Assembly (NCBI GenBank): GCA_002842735.1
Contig: PHEB01000025.1
Span: forward strand, 1-41,715
Direction: 5' to 3'
Length of the DNA: 41,715 nt
Source: Alphaproteobacteria bacterium HGW-Alphaproteobacteria-7
GTDB lineage: Bacteria; Pseudomonadota; Alphaproteobacteria; Sphingomonadales; Sphingomonadaceae
Shown here: piece after piece, positions 8,712 through 17,027 of the stretch
Layout of the letters: each line of letters opens with the position of its first letter
How positions within the stretch are numbered: the stretch's first letter is position 1
The notes under the pieces: generated by a model
Told to the model about the DNA's origin: nothing
Databases searched by the model: none
What the model saw: only the letters and a program-made list of their open reading frames with translations
Translations under genes and position numbers: made by a program

Positions 8712-10895
8712 ATGCGCGAGGCTGAATTCAGGGCGTGGTTGGAAGCGCAAGACTATGAAGACGCAACGATTGTCATGCAGATCAATCGCGTGCGGCGGAT
8801 CGAACAGAGCTATGGCGATATTGATGCATTGATAGAGAACGGCGGGCTGGAAAAATTGCAGCAGGAACTCGCCTATTCAAAGGCTGATGAGCGAGCGGGA
8901 AAACCCAATCCGGCCGAATTCCCCGTCAATGGCAATGTCTACAACAATATGGCAACGTATCGGAAGACGCTCGATTATTATCGGCAGTTTGCATCAGGCG
9001 ACGAAATTCAAAAAGCAGACGGGCAAAACATCACAGCTGCAGCCATTGAAGCGGCAATGGATGAGTTTGATACCATCGGCCTCGAAGGCTTCAAATCGCA
9101 GTATGGCTTCGGAACGCCCCAGAAATACTGGGTGAAGCGTCCGGGCAATGGAAAGCTCTATCCTGCGAAAGCGGTAGTTGGCGTCTCATACGGACATGTT
9201 CCCAGCGGCGTACCCCTGAAGGCATCAGACTTCTACGGTGGCCAGGGGGAGCAGGCCGCGAATGGGATTCTGCGCAAGCTGGGTTATGAAATCGTCTCGC
9301 GCGGGGCCACTGCGCCTGAGGCACATGTGCCGGTGAAGCCTGAACCGAAGCATGAAAGTGATTTCATGGCCATGCCAACCAACCTGATCCTTTACGGCCC
9401 GCCGGGCACTGGCAAGACTTACCGCACTGCGCTGGAAGCGGTGAGGCTGTGCGATGGCATTGCCAGTTATCCGGAAACCAAAGATGGCCGGGCTGCTCTG
9501 ATGGCTCGGTATAATGAGCTGGTCGCGGACAAGCGGATCGCCTTCGTCACCTTTCACCAAAGCTATGGCTACGAAGACTTCGTCGAAGGCCTGCGTCCTG
9601 TGCCCATCGGGAATAGCGACGGGGAATCCGTTGGCTTCCATTTGCAACCGCAACCGGGCATTTTTCGTCTGATCGCGGAACGTGCGGAAACTGGCGGTCT
9701 GGCTGTTGGCAGTGAGCCTTTGAACATCGCTGATCGCGCGGTCTACAAAATGTCTTTGGGAGAGGTGGCCGATTCAGCTTCTGATTTCGTCTTTACGGAA
9801 TCCCTCCAGAACAACTACGCCTTGTTCGGCTTTCGCGACATCGACTGGACCGACCCGCGCTTTTCGGACCGTGAGGAGATATTCTCCGAGGTGAAGAAGG
9901 AATTTCCCGATGTGGATGTCACCCCCAACAAGGGTATGGTGCAATCGCCCGATGTATTCCGCAACCAGCTAGAAATCGGCGACATACTCATTGTCGCCAA
10001 GGGCAATCATCGATTCAGGGCAATTGGCATCGTCGAGGGCGAATACGAATATGCGCCCCGGCCCGATGGTCGATATTGCCACCGCAGAAAAGTGCGATGG
10101 CTCTGGCATGACAAGGATGGCTTGGACGTCAGCGAACTCTACCCTCCGAAGTTCATCCAGAAGACGCTGTATCGGCTCAAGGACGCGGAATTAAATCGGC
10201 CCCTGATTGCCCGGCTGGTTTCAGAAACCGTTGGCGATGGGGCAGAAGGCGAACCCTTGCCGCACGTCCTCATCATCGACGAAATCAACCGCGCTAATGT
10301 GTCCAAGGTGTTCGGCGAACTCATCACGCTGCTGGAGCCTGACAAGCGGGCAGGCATGGACAATGCGCTGTCAGTGACCTTGCCCTATTCCAAGCGGCAG
10401 TTTTCTGTACCCGCCAACCTTCACATCATCGGCACGATGAACACGGCAGACCGGTCCATCGCGCTTCTGGATACTGCACTGCGGCGGCGATTCAATTTTC
10501 GTGAGATGGCTCCCGAACCAGAACTGCTACCCGTCATCGAGGACATCGACCTAAAGGCAGTGCTGACCACCATCAATCAGCGGATCGAGTATCTCATCGA
10601 CCGGGAACACCGCATCGGGCACGCATTCTTCATAGGCTGCGAGACAGCCGAACAGGTTCACGACGCCATGCGCGACAAGGTCATTCCCTTGTTGCAGGAA
10701 TACTTCTTCGAGGATTGGAGCCGCATTCATGCAGTGCTGGGCAACGGTTTCATCCGTGAAGACAAACTCGACCCGCCACCGGGCATTGAGGGCGACCGAG
10801 TATCGAGCTGGTCCGTGCTCGCACCTTTCAAGGCCGATGCATTCGAACGATTGACTGCGAAGGTGGTTGATATGGCCGTTGAAGGTGACGAATGA
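8712..10895 (+). CDS. mcrB: McrB-like GTPase of a Type IV restriction system, with an inserted EVE-like domain
   Basis: This 727-residue AAA+ motor would drive McrC-dependent cleavage of modified DNA. ATG 8712 is chosen over TTG 8697 because GGAAAG lies seven bases upstream. A helical segment covers 1-95. Residues 107-195 (YWVKRPGNGKLYPAKAVVG ... DFYGGQGEQ ... LRKLGYEIV) resemble the ScoMcrA-like N-terminal head domain. Walker A GPPGTGKT is near 228 and FVTFHQSYGYEDFVEGLRP near 276. Residues about 343-490 hold an EVE/PUA-like module (FRNQLEIGDILIVAKGNHRF, AIGIVEGEYEYAPR, HRRKVRWLW). Walker B LIIDEINRAN is near 520 and the McrB hallmark GTMNTADRS near 574. The order places a likely modified-base reader inside the motor between Walker A and B. 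The 108-nt gap after hsdR suggests its own promoter. McrB identity is secure; the domain names for the inserts are pattern-based. Confidence 0.92.
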   Translation: MREAEFRAWLEAQDYEDATIVMQINRVRRIEQSYGDIDALIENGGLEKLQQELAYSKADERAGKPNPAEFPVNGNVYNNMATYRKTLDYYRQFASGDEIQKADGQNITAAAIEAAMDEFDTIGLEGFKSQYGFGTPQKYWVKRPGNGKLYPAKAVVGVSYGHVPSGVPLKASDFYGGQGEQAANGILRKLGYEIVSRGATAPEAHVPVKPEPKHESDFMAMPTNLILYGPPGTGKTYRTALEAVRLCDGIASYPETKDGRAALMARYNELVADKRIAFVTFHQSYGYEDFVEGLRPVPIGNSDGESVGFHLQPQPGIFRLIAERAETGGLAVGSEPLNIADRAVYKMSLGEVADSASDFVFTESLQNNYALFGFRDIDWTDPRFSDREEIFSEVKKEFPDVDVTPNKGMVQSPDVFRNQLEIGDILIVAKGNHRFRAIGIVEGEYEYAPRPDGRYCHRRKVRWLWHDKDGLDVSELYPPKFIQKTLYRLKDAELNRPLIARLVSETVGDGAEGEPLPHVLIIDEINRANVSKVFGELITLLEPDKRAGMDNALSVTLPYSKRQFSVPANLHIIGTMNTADRSIALLDTALRRRFNFREMAPEPELLPVIEDIDLKAVLTTINQRIEYLIDREHRIGHAFFIGCETAEQVHDAMRDKVIPLLQEYFFEDWSRIHAVLGNGFIREDKLDPPPGIEGDRVSSWSVLAPFKADAFERLTAKVVDMAVEGDE

Positions 10896-11638
10896 TCGAC
10901 GAACTGGCCAGCCATCTCCTTCCCGGCGTGCCTATCGAGCGGGTTGCTGCTGCGCTCGGCGCGGCGGCAGGGCAGGAATTAGCCTCGGGCAAGTTTGGCA
11001 GTCCCGAGAGCAGCTCGGCTATGGCGGTCAATGGTTTCGGTCCCTTTCTCGAAAGTCCGGGTACTTTGCCGCCGTTTCCGTACCTTCATGATCTCGACTG
11101 GCCCGCGCTGACCGTCGATATTGAGCGTCAAATGCGTTTCCCATGGGCGGGTGGCCGCCACCCTTGGCTTGATGCCGCCGTCGAAACTGCAACACATCTG
11201 ATCGGCGTTGAATCCAAGCGCTTCGAGCCTTTCCGCGATTCAAAGCTGGCAAAACTGTCGTCCAAATACTCTTCGCACCATTGGGATGAGGGTATGGAGC
11301 CGTGGTGCGCGATGCGTGACCGGCTGCTGGCAGAACCTGCGGCCTTTCGCCATCTCGATGCGGCGCAACTGGTGAAGCACGGCTATGGTTTGGTAACCGA
11401 AGCTAAGCGACGGGGGAAGTTGCCAATCTTGCTCTACCTGTACGCCGAGCCAACGGAAGGCCGCACTATTTCGGTCAAAGCGCTTGCTGACCATCGGTCC
11501 GAGATCACCAGCTTTGCTGCGGCGGTGGCCGGTTCAACCGTCCGCTTTTCAGCGTGCCCATGGCGTGAATGGCTAGCCATATTTCCGCCGGGCCTGACCG
11601 ATCATGCCGACCGCCTGATTGCGCGGTTCCGCCCATGA
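10892..11638 (+). CDS. Predicted PD-(D/E)XK nuclease-like protein between mcrB and mcrC
   Basis: A 248-residue protein that I cannot name from a known family. It reads like a PD-(D/E)XK enzyme: HPWLDAAVETATHLIGVESK places Asp94 thirteen residues before Glu107-Ser-Lys109, the canonical D-X(n)-ExK spacing. A following helix, DAAQLVKHGYGLVTEAKRRG (157-176), and a hydrophobic strand, LPILLYLYAEP (178-188), match the fold's core. It overlaps mcrB (ATGA) and mcrC (ATGA), so the three are made together. McrBC normally has no gene here. Possible roles are a second nuclease, an accessory cutter replacing or helping McrC, or a degenerate scaffold. The ORF is certain; the nuclease fold is a good inference; the role is unknown. 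Confidence 0.75.
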   Translation: MIDELASHLLPGVPIERVAAALGAAAGQELASGKFGSPESSSAMAVNGFGPFLESPGTLPPFPYLHDLDWPALTVDIERQMRFPWAGGRHPWLDAAVETATHLIGVESKRFEPFRDSKLAKLSSKYSSHHWDEGMEPWCAMRDRLLAEPAAFRHLDAAQLVKHGYGLVTEAKRRGKLPILLYLYAEPTEGRTISVKALADHRSEITSFAAAVAGSTVRFSACPWREWLAIFPPGLTDHADRLIARFRP

Positions 11639-12960
11639 CGCATCTGACCGTCCATGAATGGGGGCGCATCAGCGTAGATAACGGAACCAGCGTAGCGCCG
11701 GAGAAGACCTTCACCCGTAATCAGGCGAATGCTCTTCTTCTGGCCGCCCGGTCACACACATTGGCCAACCGTTCCGGCACCAATATTCTAGTCGACCGCT
11801 ACACCGAGATATGGGCGCAGCAGGTAGTCGGCGTGATTGCCGCGCCGGGGTGCAGCCTTGAGATTCTGCCCAAGATCGATGCTGCGTCGGATGAGAATGA
11901 CGAAACAATCCGCACCCGCCTTGTTTCCATGCTCGACGTCGCGCTCGGTCTAAAACTCGGCGATGGACAGGCATTGGCCATGGCACGCCAAAAGGAAACC
12001 CTGCTCGACATCCTGATCCGCCTTTTTGCTGACCGCCTGCTGGCCGAAGCTAGGCGCGGCCTTCCCCGCGCCTACTTGGCGCAGGAAGAGAACCTAGCCG
12101 CGTTGCGCGGGCGGCTCGATGTCATCCGGCAGTTTACGCAAAATGCGGTCCGACCGGACCGACTGGCCTGCCGTTTTGATACATTGATGCCCGATACGCC
12201 GTTGCTGCGTGTCATGAAGGCCTGCGTCCTGATGTTGCGCCGACACGCCCGCGTGCTGGAGACGCAGCGCCGTCTTGATGAGTTGCGATTTCTCCTAGCC
12301 GAGGTCAGTAACGTTCCGGTCAATGCTCTGCCATGGGCGCAAGTGCGGATAGATCGGACCAATCGTCGCTGGGAGACGCTTTACGGGCTGGCAAAGCTGT
12401 TTTTGAAACGTGAATGGCAACGCACCAACCACGACGCAAAGGCGGGCCATGGGATCACCCTGTTGTTCGCCATGAACGACTTGTTCGAGGCCTACATCGC
12501 CGCACTTGCGCGGCGTGCGCTGCTGGGTAGCGATCTGACGGTCCATTCGCAGGGCGGATTGCGCTATTGTCTGATGGAGGAGGGTGATGGCGGCAAAGAA
12601 CGCTTCCAGACGACACCGGACATTCTCATCAAGCGGGATGGGCAGGTCGTGATGGTGATCGATACCAAATGGAAGTTGATCGGCCGAAATCCAGAAGACA
12701 AGAAGCGCGGCGTTTCGCAGTCCGATGTCTACCAGATGATGGCTTATGCCCGGCTGTACCAGTGCCGGGAGGTGATGCTGCTCTATCCACATCATGGCGG
12801 GCTCGGCGGCGCGACGCTGGATGCAGGTTACGGCATGATGGAAGGCGATGAACGCCTGCGGATTGCAAGCGTTGATTTGGTTGCTGGCAAAGGTGCGGTC
12901 GTACAACAACTGGCGGCGCTGATTGCACCTGCCATGACTGCTTCTTTGGCTGCGGCTTGA
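11635..12960 (+). CDS. mcrC: McrC, nuclease subunit of a Type IV restriction system
   Basis: A 441-residue McrC. Its N-terminal half carries the McrC family pattern LTVHEWGRIS ... EILPKID ... LRGRLDVIRQF, which forms the stalk that engages the McrB ring. The C-terminal half is the PD-(D/E)XK nuclease, seen as TPDILIKRDG followed by VMVIDTKWK (Asp-x-Lys), then YQMMAYARLY. ATG 11635 is chosen over the upstream frame-open start because it forms an ATGA overlap with the preceding stop and begins exactly where family similarity begins. Length is normal. With mcrB it should restrict DNA carrying modified cytosine or another base read by the McrB specificity modules. All catalytic residues expected are present. 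Confidence 0.93.
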   Translation: MTHLTVHEWGRISVDNGTSVAPEKTFTRNQANALLLAARSHTLANRSGTNILVDRYTEIWAQQVVGVIAAPGCSLEILPKIDAASDENDETIRTRLVSMLDVALGLKLGDGQALAMARQKETLLDILIRLFADRLLAEARRGLPRAYLAQEENLAALRGRLDVIRQFTQNAVRPDRLACRFDTLMPDTPLLRVMKACVLMLRRHARVLETQRRLDELRFLLAEVSNVPVNALPWAQVRIDRTNRRWETLYGLAKLFLKREWQRTNHDAKAGHGITLLFAMNDLFEAYIAALARRALLGSDLTVHSQGGLRYCLMEEGDGGKERFQTTPDILIKRDGQVVMVIDTKWKLIGRNPEDKKRGVSQSDVYQMMAYARLYQCREVMLLYPHHGGLGGATLDAGYGMMEGDERLRIASVDLVAGKGAVVQQLAALIAPAMTASLAAA

Positions 12961-13337
12961 TTCGGTTTTTCGCCGTTCTCAGGCAGGAAATTGTCGGTGG
13001 GTCGCAAAATAAATTTTGGTGTCGCGGATTGAATGGAAACAGACCGTCCGCAGCGATTTGAGTCCTCATCAAGGACCAACGCCGGCGCCATGACGGTATT
13101 TTCGACGGTATCGAAAATCGAAAAATCGGAATAAAGCATTGCGATGTAACGCTTTGTCGACACATCACGGTCCCTCTTCTGGCACCAGTCAACCACTTTA
13201 TCATGTTGTTTTTACACGATAAAGTGGAGTTCCTGAAAATCTGAACCCACTTTAGTTCCCACATTTCGCATGGGCCGGATTGATCCTTTCGGGGTCAAGG
13301 CGGGACTATAATGCATGATCTCTGATGGGCGAGTATA
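12961..13337. other. Non-coding junction between defence island and conjugation remnants
   Basis: About 377 bases with a markedly higher A+T content than either side. Open frames on the minus strand run into mcrC and have no recognisable protein character, so I call none. The only clear structure is the hairpin-forming repeat at 13193-13227 and a third copy of its core (CCACTTTAG) at 13247-13255, which look like a transposon-end remnant. No clear rho-independent terminator for mcrC is visible. Confidence 0.5.
13193..13227. repeat. Perfect 10-bp inverted repeat, possible transposon-end remnant
   Basis: CCACTTTATC (13193-13202) is repeated in exact inverse as GATAAAGTGG (13218-13227) with a 15-base loop. 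A related CCACTTTAG follows at 13247-13255. Multiple short CACTTTA-type repeats near an end are reminiscent of IS21-like element termini, but no transposase is present and this is only a suggestion. A terminator is less likely, as no T-run follows on either strand. Confidence 0.5.
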
Positions 13338-14102
13338 TCACCGCTCGGCCATGTTTTCCGCCCGAATCCGCACCGTGCAGCGGACGGGCTGTCGCGTTGT
13401 TGTGGCGGACTTCCTGCAAGCCTCAATGGCTTCCCGGTTATCGCGCTGGATGTCAGCGGCCCGCGCCAGTGCGTTCCATGCCTCGGGGCTGTCACTCTGC
13501 ATCAGCCGTGCGCCTGCGTCCCAGCGTGAGGGTGCGCCTACCATCCGCGCTGCCATACGCTCGGGCCAGTTCCAGCTATCCGGCATGGCGCGGGCGATGG
13601 TCCCGGGAAGGAATGACCAGAGGAATATCCCGGCGAGCATACAGCCGCCTGCCACTTGGAAGAGCTGCTGACGCTGCTCGCCTGCTGTTTGAGCCTGAGC
13701 GGTAACAGCACGCATGTCCTGCGCCGCATGGTTCAGGTCAGTTCGCGCCTGCTTGATTCTGTCGTGATCTGATCGCCGCGCCGATTCTGCTGCTGCGGCG
13801 ATCCGATTGCCGATGCTATCAGGCGTCATCTGCATCGCCGGATGACCTGCCATGCCCTTCAGACTCTCGCTGATCGCGCCCATCCGCTTGGCCATGTAGG
13901 TCAGGGTCGTGCCATAGTCGGGAATGACAATGTCGGCGCGTTCTGCGGCAAGGTGCTGGACCGCCCGGCGCATGAGGGCCAGCTCGCCTTCCAGGCGGGC
14001 AAACGCCTCGGCGGCGGCATCGCCTGCGACCTCCCGGGCGGGCGGGTCGGGTTCCGGCTCCAGGTCCAAGGTCAGTTCTACGTCAGCAGTATCGCTATCC
14101 AT
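13338..14102 (-). CDS. DUF6118-like membrane protein linked to TraA
   Basis: A 254-residue protein with an acidic N-terminus, a long helical/coiled middle (about residues 28-145) and one membrane segment near 147-170 (GGCMLAGIFLWSFLPGTIA). I recognise it as the DUF6118 type often found directly downstream of traA in sphingomonad conjugative elements. The start at 14102 (not the upstream 14207) is supported by TAGGAGA seven bases upstream and lies 10 bases after the traA stop. Function is unknown; position suggests a role in conjugation. Its partner relaxase is broken here, so it is probably a passenger of a decayed element. The family name is from memory of sequence character. Confidence 0.7.
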   Translation of the reverse strand: MDSDTADVELTLDLEPEPDPPAREVAGDAAAEAFARLEGELALMRRAVQHLAAERADIVIPDYGTTLTYMAKRMGAISESLKGMAGHPAMQMTPDSIGNRIAAAAESARRSDHDRIKQARTDLNHAAQDMRAVTAQAQTAGEQRQQLFQVAGGCMLAGIFLWSFLPGTIARAMPDSWNWPERMAARMVGAPSRWDAGARLMQSDSPEAWNALARAADIQRDNREAIEACRKSATTTRQPVRCTVRIRAENMAER

Positions 14103-14112
14103 CGCGTTTCTC

Positions 14113-15597
14113 CTACAGGCCCATGCCGATTGACCGGCTCCGCTCCATCGTGATGGAAGCGGCAAGGTCGCAGGCCAGATCGCGACCGAGTTCTGTCTTG
14201 ATGCCAAGTTCGCGGGTGCGACCGCGCAGCAAGGATTCGACCTGTGCGTCGCGTTCCAGGCTCTTCGCCATGTCCGTCATGCGGCTAGTGAGCCTCTGCG
14301 CACCCCTGGTGTCGCCATCACGCTGCATGGCCTGTCGTGCCTGCCCGAGCCGCTGCCAGTCGCTGACAAAGCGTTCGGCGCGCTGCGCGGGATCGATGCG
14401 GATTTCGGCTTCGAGCTGCATGGCGCGGATAGCGCCCTGGCTGCGACCATCGGCGGCCTCACGGGCCAGCGAGGGCTGGCGCTGCAACGCACTGGCGAGG
14501 TCGGCCGAGCCATGCGGCCGGATCGCATCGAGCGCCTTTCCAGCCTTCTCCAGTGCGTCGCGCTGGTGTGGCAGGGCCGGCAATCCCTGTTCGCGCATTT
14601 GCCCGATGTCGGCGGCGGCACGGGCATAGCGTTCGACCGCTCGGCGCTGATCGGACAGGCCAGCCTGATCGCTCGGCAGTGCTTCGAGTTTCTGAGCCTG
14701 GGGCCGGAAACCGGCGAATATCGACTTCGCACGCTCCGGCAACTGCCGTGCGAGTTCCACGATACGTTCGCGGAAGGTAATGCCGCGCCGCTCAGCAAAT
14801 TGCTGCTCGGGCTTGTAGTCGCTCGCCATATCCTTGCCGCGCTCGCGGCTCAGCGTGCGGACCAGTTTCGACTGATCGGCGAAGTCCTCTCGGCCATAAT
14901 GCAGGGCCATGCCGTCACGATGGCGGGACATCGCGACATAGGCCCCGTGGCTGTCCATACCGGGGGTGGCCAGAACATGAGCCCGGTCCACGGTCATGCC
15001 CTGCGCCTTGTGGATTGTCGCGGCATAGCCATGATCGATGTGGGCATAGTGTTTAGTGTCAAAGGCGACGCTGCGGCCATCGTCGGTGCGCACGGCCATA
15101 CGCTGCGGCGTCACCTGCTCAACGGTGCCCAGAGTGCCATTCTTGACCCCAAGCCCGCGCTCGTTGCGGAAGAACACGATCCGGTCACCGCTGACGAACT
15201 GGCGTTCGCCACGTTCGGCGCGGATGGTCACGTCGTTGCCAAGTTCGCCGCTCGCGCGCAGCTTTCCGCGCGCCGCATCATTGAGTTCGCGCACCTCGTC
15301 ATTGGTATGGGTGAGGATGATCCGCGTATCGCCGGGGCTGGTCTGCCGGTCGCGGTCCCAACGCTCGATCAGCTCGCCGCGTGCTGCCTCCCGCGTCTCG
15401 GCGACATGGACCATGCCGCGTTCGTCATAGGCCTGAATGGCAAGGCCGGTGCGCCCGGTAGCGAGATGCCGTGTTGCATCCTGTTGCCACCCGTCATGCT
15501 GACGTCGGACCTCGCTGATTTCGACGCTGCCATGGCGTTCGTGGATTGCACGGAAGGCGGCTCCCGCTTCGATGGCCTGGAGCTGCTGCGGGTCACC
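14113..15597 (-). pseudogene. traA: TraA relaxase/helicase, 3' half only (5' end deleted)
   Basis: The frame encodes the C-terminal helicase half of a Ti-type TraA (MobA/MobL relaxase fused to a RecD-like helicase). Homology starts abruptly at GDPQQLQAIEAGAAFRAI, normally the helicase motif III region, followed by RQHDGWQQDA, TLGTVEQV, YAATIHKAQGMT and YVAMSRHRD (motifs V-VI). The whole relaxase domain and the helicase Walker A and B motifs are missing. The roughly 12 codons before GDPQQ do not fit the family, so the break is near 15,600. The remaining frame is open to its natural stop, ten bases before the DUF6118 gene. It cannot nick or unwind DNA as it stands. Confidence 0.85.
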
Positions 15598-16255
15598 ACG
15601 TATTACGTCTATCGCAGTTCGCAATCTAGACACTGGTCAAACCTCGTCATTCTCGATTCATCAGGTTGCAGAACGAAACGGCGTGGCTCCACGCGAAATC
15701 GCAGGCAACTATGACAAGCTTGAGCGCCAGATGCTTGACGAGTTTTACGCACACATCGGGCAGTATCGAGGGTCAAGCTACATTCACTGGAATATGCGGG
15801 ACATCAATTACGGTTTCGCGGCAATTGAACATCGATACAGGGTGCTCGGTGGTGAGCCCTGGGTGGTCGATGACTCCAAAAAATTCGATCTCGCAAGGCT
15901 TATGATCGACATCTACGGCGTCGGATATACCGGCCATCCTCGGCTGGAGACGATCATGGCTCAGAATTCAATCAAGCCGCTCGATTTTATGACCGGCAAG
16001 GAAGAGGCTGATGCGTTCGATGGCGGGGACTATGTCGGATTGCACCGCTCCACACTTCGAAAAGTCGATGTTATTGCGAACCTCGCTGAACGAGCACACC
16101 ACCGCCATCTTAAGACGCATACGACGTGGTGGGAGATGCACGGAGGCACCTTACGCAGTTTGATCGATTGGGCTGGCGACAACAAAGCAATCGCGCTTGT
16201 TGCAGGCATCGCTAGCATTGTTGGGTTGGGGATCGCAGTCTATACGCTAAAATGA
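15572..16255 (+). CDS. 5'-truncated protein of unknown function with C-terminal membrane anchor
   Basis: The frame is open for 227 codons, but its first 19 or so codons are antisense to traA and are not native; real protein character starts near base 15629 (DTGQTSSFSIHQVAERNG). Visible features are a conserved-looking SYIHWNMRDINYGFAAIEHR stretch (about residues 69-88), HPRLETIMAQNSIKPLDFMTG, HRSTLRKVDVIANLAERAH, and one transmembrane helix at the very end (IALVAGIASIVGLGIAVYTL) with only a Lys after it. I do not recognise a named family. The C-terminal anchor and mobile neighbourhood would suit a defence or abortive-infection effector, but that is speculation. No ribosome-binding site or native start is visible, so it is probably dead. 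Confidence 0.55.
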   Translation: MAWSCCGSPRITSIAVRNLDTGQTSSFSIHQVAERNGVAPREIAGNYDKLERQMLDEFYAHIGQYRGSSYIHWNMRDINYGFAAIEHRYRVLGGEPWVVDDSKKFDLARLMIDIYGVGYTGHPRLETIMAQNSIKPLDFMTGKEEADAFDGGDYVGLHRSTLRKVDVIANLAERAHHRHLKTHTTWWEMHGGTLRSLIDWAGDNKAIALVAGIASIVGLGIAVYTLK

Positions 16256-16300
16256 CCCGGTCGGACCTGGCGGCATTGTTCGAAACCCGTAATTGCTCGT

Positions 16301-16705
16301 TCACAGAAGCAACGCCCTTTCAAGCGCATCGGTGAGGTCGCGCCGCTTCTCGGCGGTAAGCCTGTCCAGATTGCGCTGCTTCCAAAGGACGGCGGGCAGG
16401 TGCTTGGCTTCCGGTAAACCGAGAAGTTCCCAGTCCGGCTCCCCGCGCTTGAAACCTACAAGGAAATGCCGATGCGGGTCGGGCATTTCTGCGATCATTG
16501 CCTCGATGATGGCCTCACGCGCTGTTTCAAGATCAGCGAGAGCGACCGGTTCCTGGGTCATGCCGACAAAACCCCGTGCAAATTCCTCTGCCAGTGGCTT
16601 TCGGGTCGGTGCCAGGACTTCGGCCATCGGGCGATTGTGGCTGATGAGATAGACAAGGAATGCGCGCCGGAGTTCGTCGCTGATGCCTTCGTGCGCCAAC
16701 ACGAT
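16301..16705 (-). pseudogene. AbiEii/AbiGii-type nucleotidyltransferase toxin, C-terminal fragment
   Basis: About 130 codons on the minus strand match the C-terminal part of the AbiEii toxin family: FLVYLISHNRPMAEVLAP, then FARGFVGMTQEPVALADLETAREAI, GFKRGEPDWELLGLPEAKHLPAVLWKQRNL and a final helix. The N-terminal nucleotidyltransferase catalytic region (the GxS...DxD part) is absent. The sequence upstream of about 16705 instead reads, on the opposite strand, as an integrase. The AbiEi antitoxin gene is also absent. AbiE is a toxin-antitoxin and phage-abortive-infection system; this scrap cannot be active. Confidence 0.72.
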
Positions 16706-16872
16706 CAATCTCGCCCTGCGGCGCATGGGGTTCGACAGCAAGACGATGACCGCCCATGGCTTCCGCGCCATGGCCAGCACGTTGCTGAACGAACAGGGCC
16801 ATTGGAATCCCGACGCCATCGAACGGCAGCTTGGGCACGCTGAGACTGATGACGTCCGCCGCGCCTACGAGG
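16698..16872 (+). pseudogene. Tyrosine integrase, C-terminal catalytic fragment
   Basis: The frame reads NTINLALRRMGFDSKTMTAHGFRAMASTLLNE and QLGHAETDDVRRAY. This is the C-terminal catalytic region of a P4-type tyrosine integrase, including the HxxR box (HGFR) and the LGH box. The first half of the enzyme, with its core-binding domain and first catalytic Arg, is missing. Just after AY the frame continues into an unrelated recombinase, before or at the expected catalytic tyrosine region. Its closeness to a tRNA gene fits an island integrase that has been destroyed. Confidence 0.78.
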
Positions 16873-17027
16873 TTAAAGATCGTAAGTTGGTTCCGGTGCC
16901 CGACGAAGCCGAGCGGGTTCGCAACATTATGCGTCGCTATCTTGAGATCAGATCGGTCCCCGTGCTGATCGATGCCGCACGCATCTCGCGCGATTGCTGC
17001 GGATCTCTTGGCTCAGCCCGCGGATAG
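16873..17027 (+). pseudogene. Large serine recombinase fragment fused in frame to the integrase scrap
   Basis: DRKLVPVPDEAERVRNIMRRYLEI followed by SVPVLIDAARISRD resembles the recombinase-domain segment of large serine recombinases, where a 'kLvpnpeEA..Vr.If.rYle.gSv..L' pattern is typical. Only about 35-40 residues remain, then the frame runs out in unrelated sequence. It continues the reading frame of the tyrosine-integrase fragment with no stop, which makes a chimera of two unrelated site-specific recombinase classes. Short length limits certainty. Confidence 0.55.

Noticed and set aside
8712..8996. McrB N-terminus as a tyrosine-recombinase core-binding (SAM-like) domain
   Set aside because: The helical pattern with 'TIVMQINRVRRIEQSYG' is suggestive, but no catalytic recombinase residues follow and the similarity is too weak to name by eye.
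12629..13264. 211-codon minus-strand frame from the A+T-rich spacer into mcrC
   Set aside because: Most of it is antisense to the McrC nuclease domain. The part outside mcrC has no recognisable character.
14512..15714. 400-codon plus-strand frame opposite traA
   Set aside because: It is a mirror frame of the TraA helicase half, which has strong family motifs on the minus strand; the plus frame shows no domain character.
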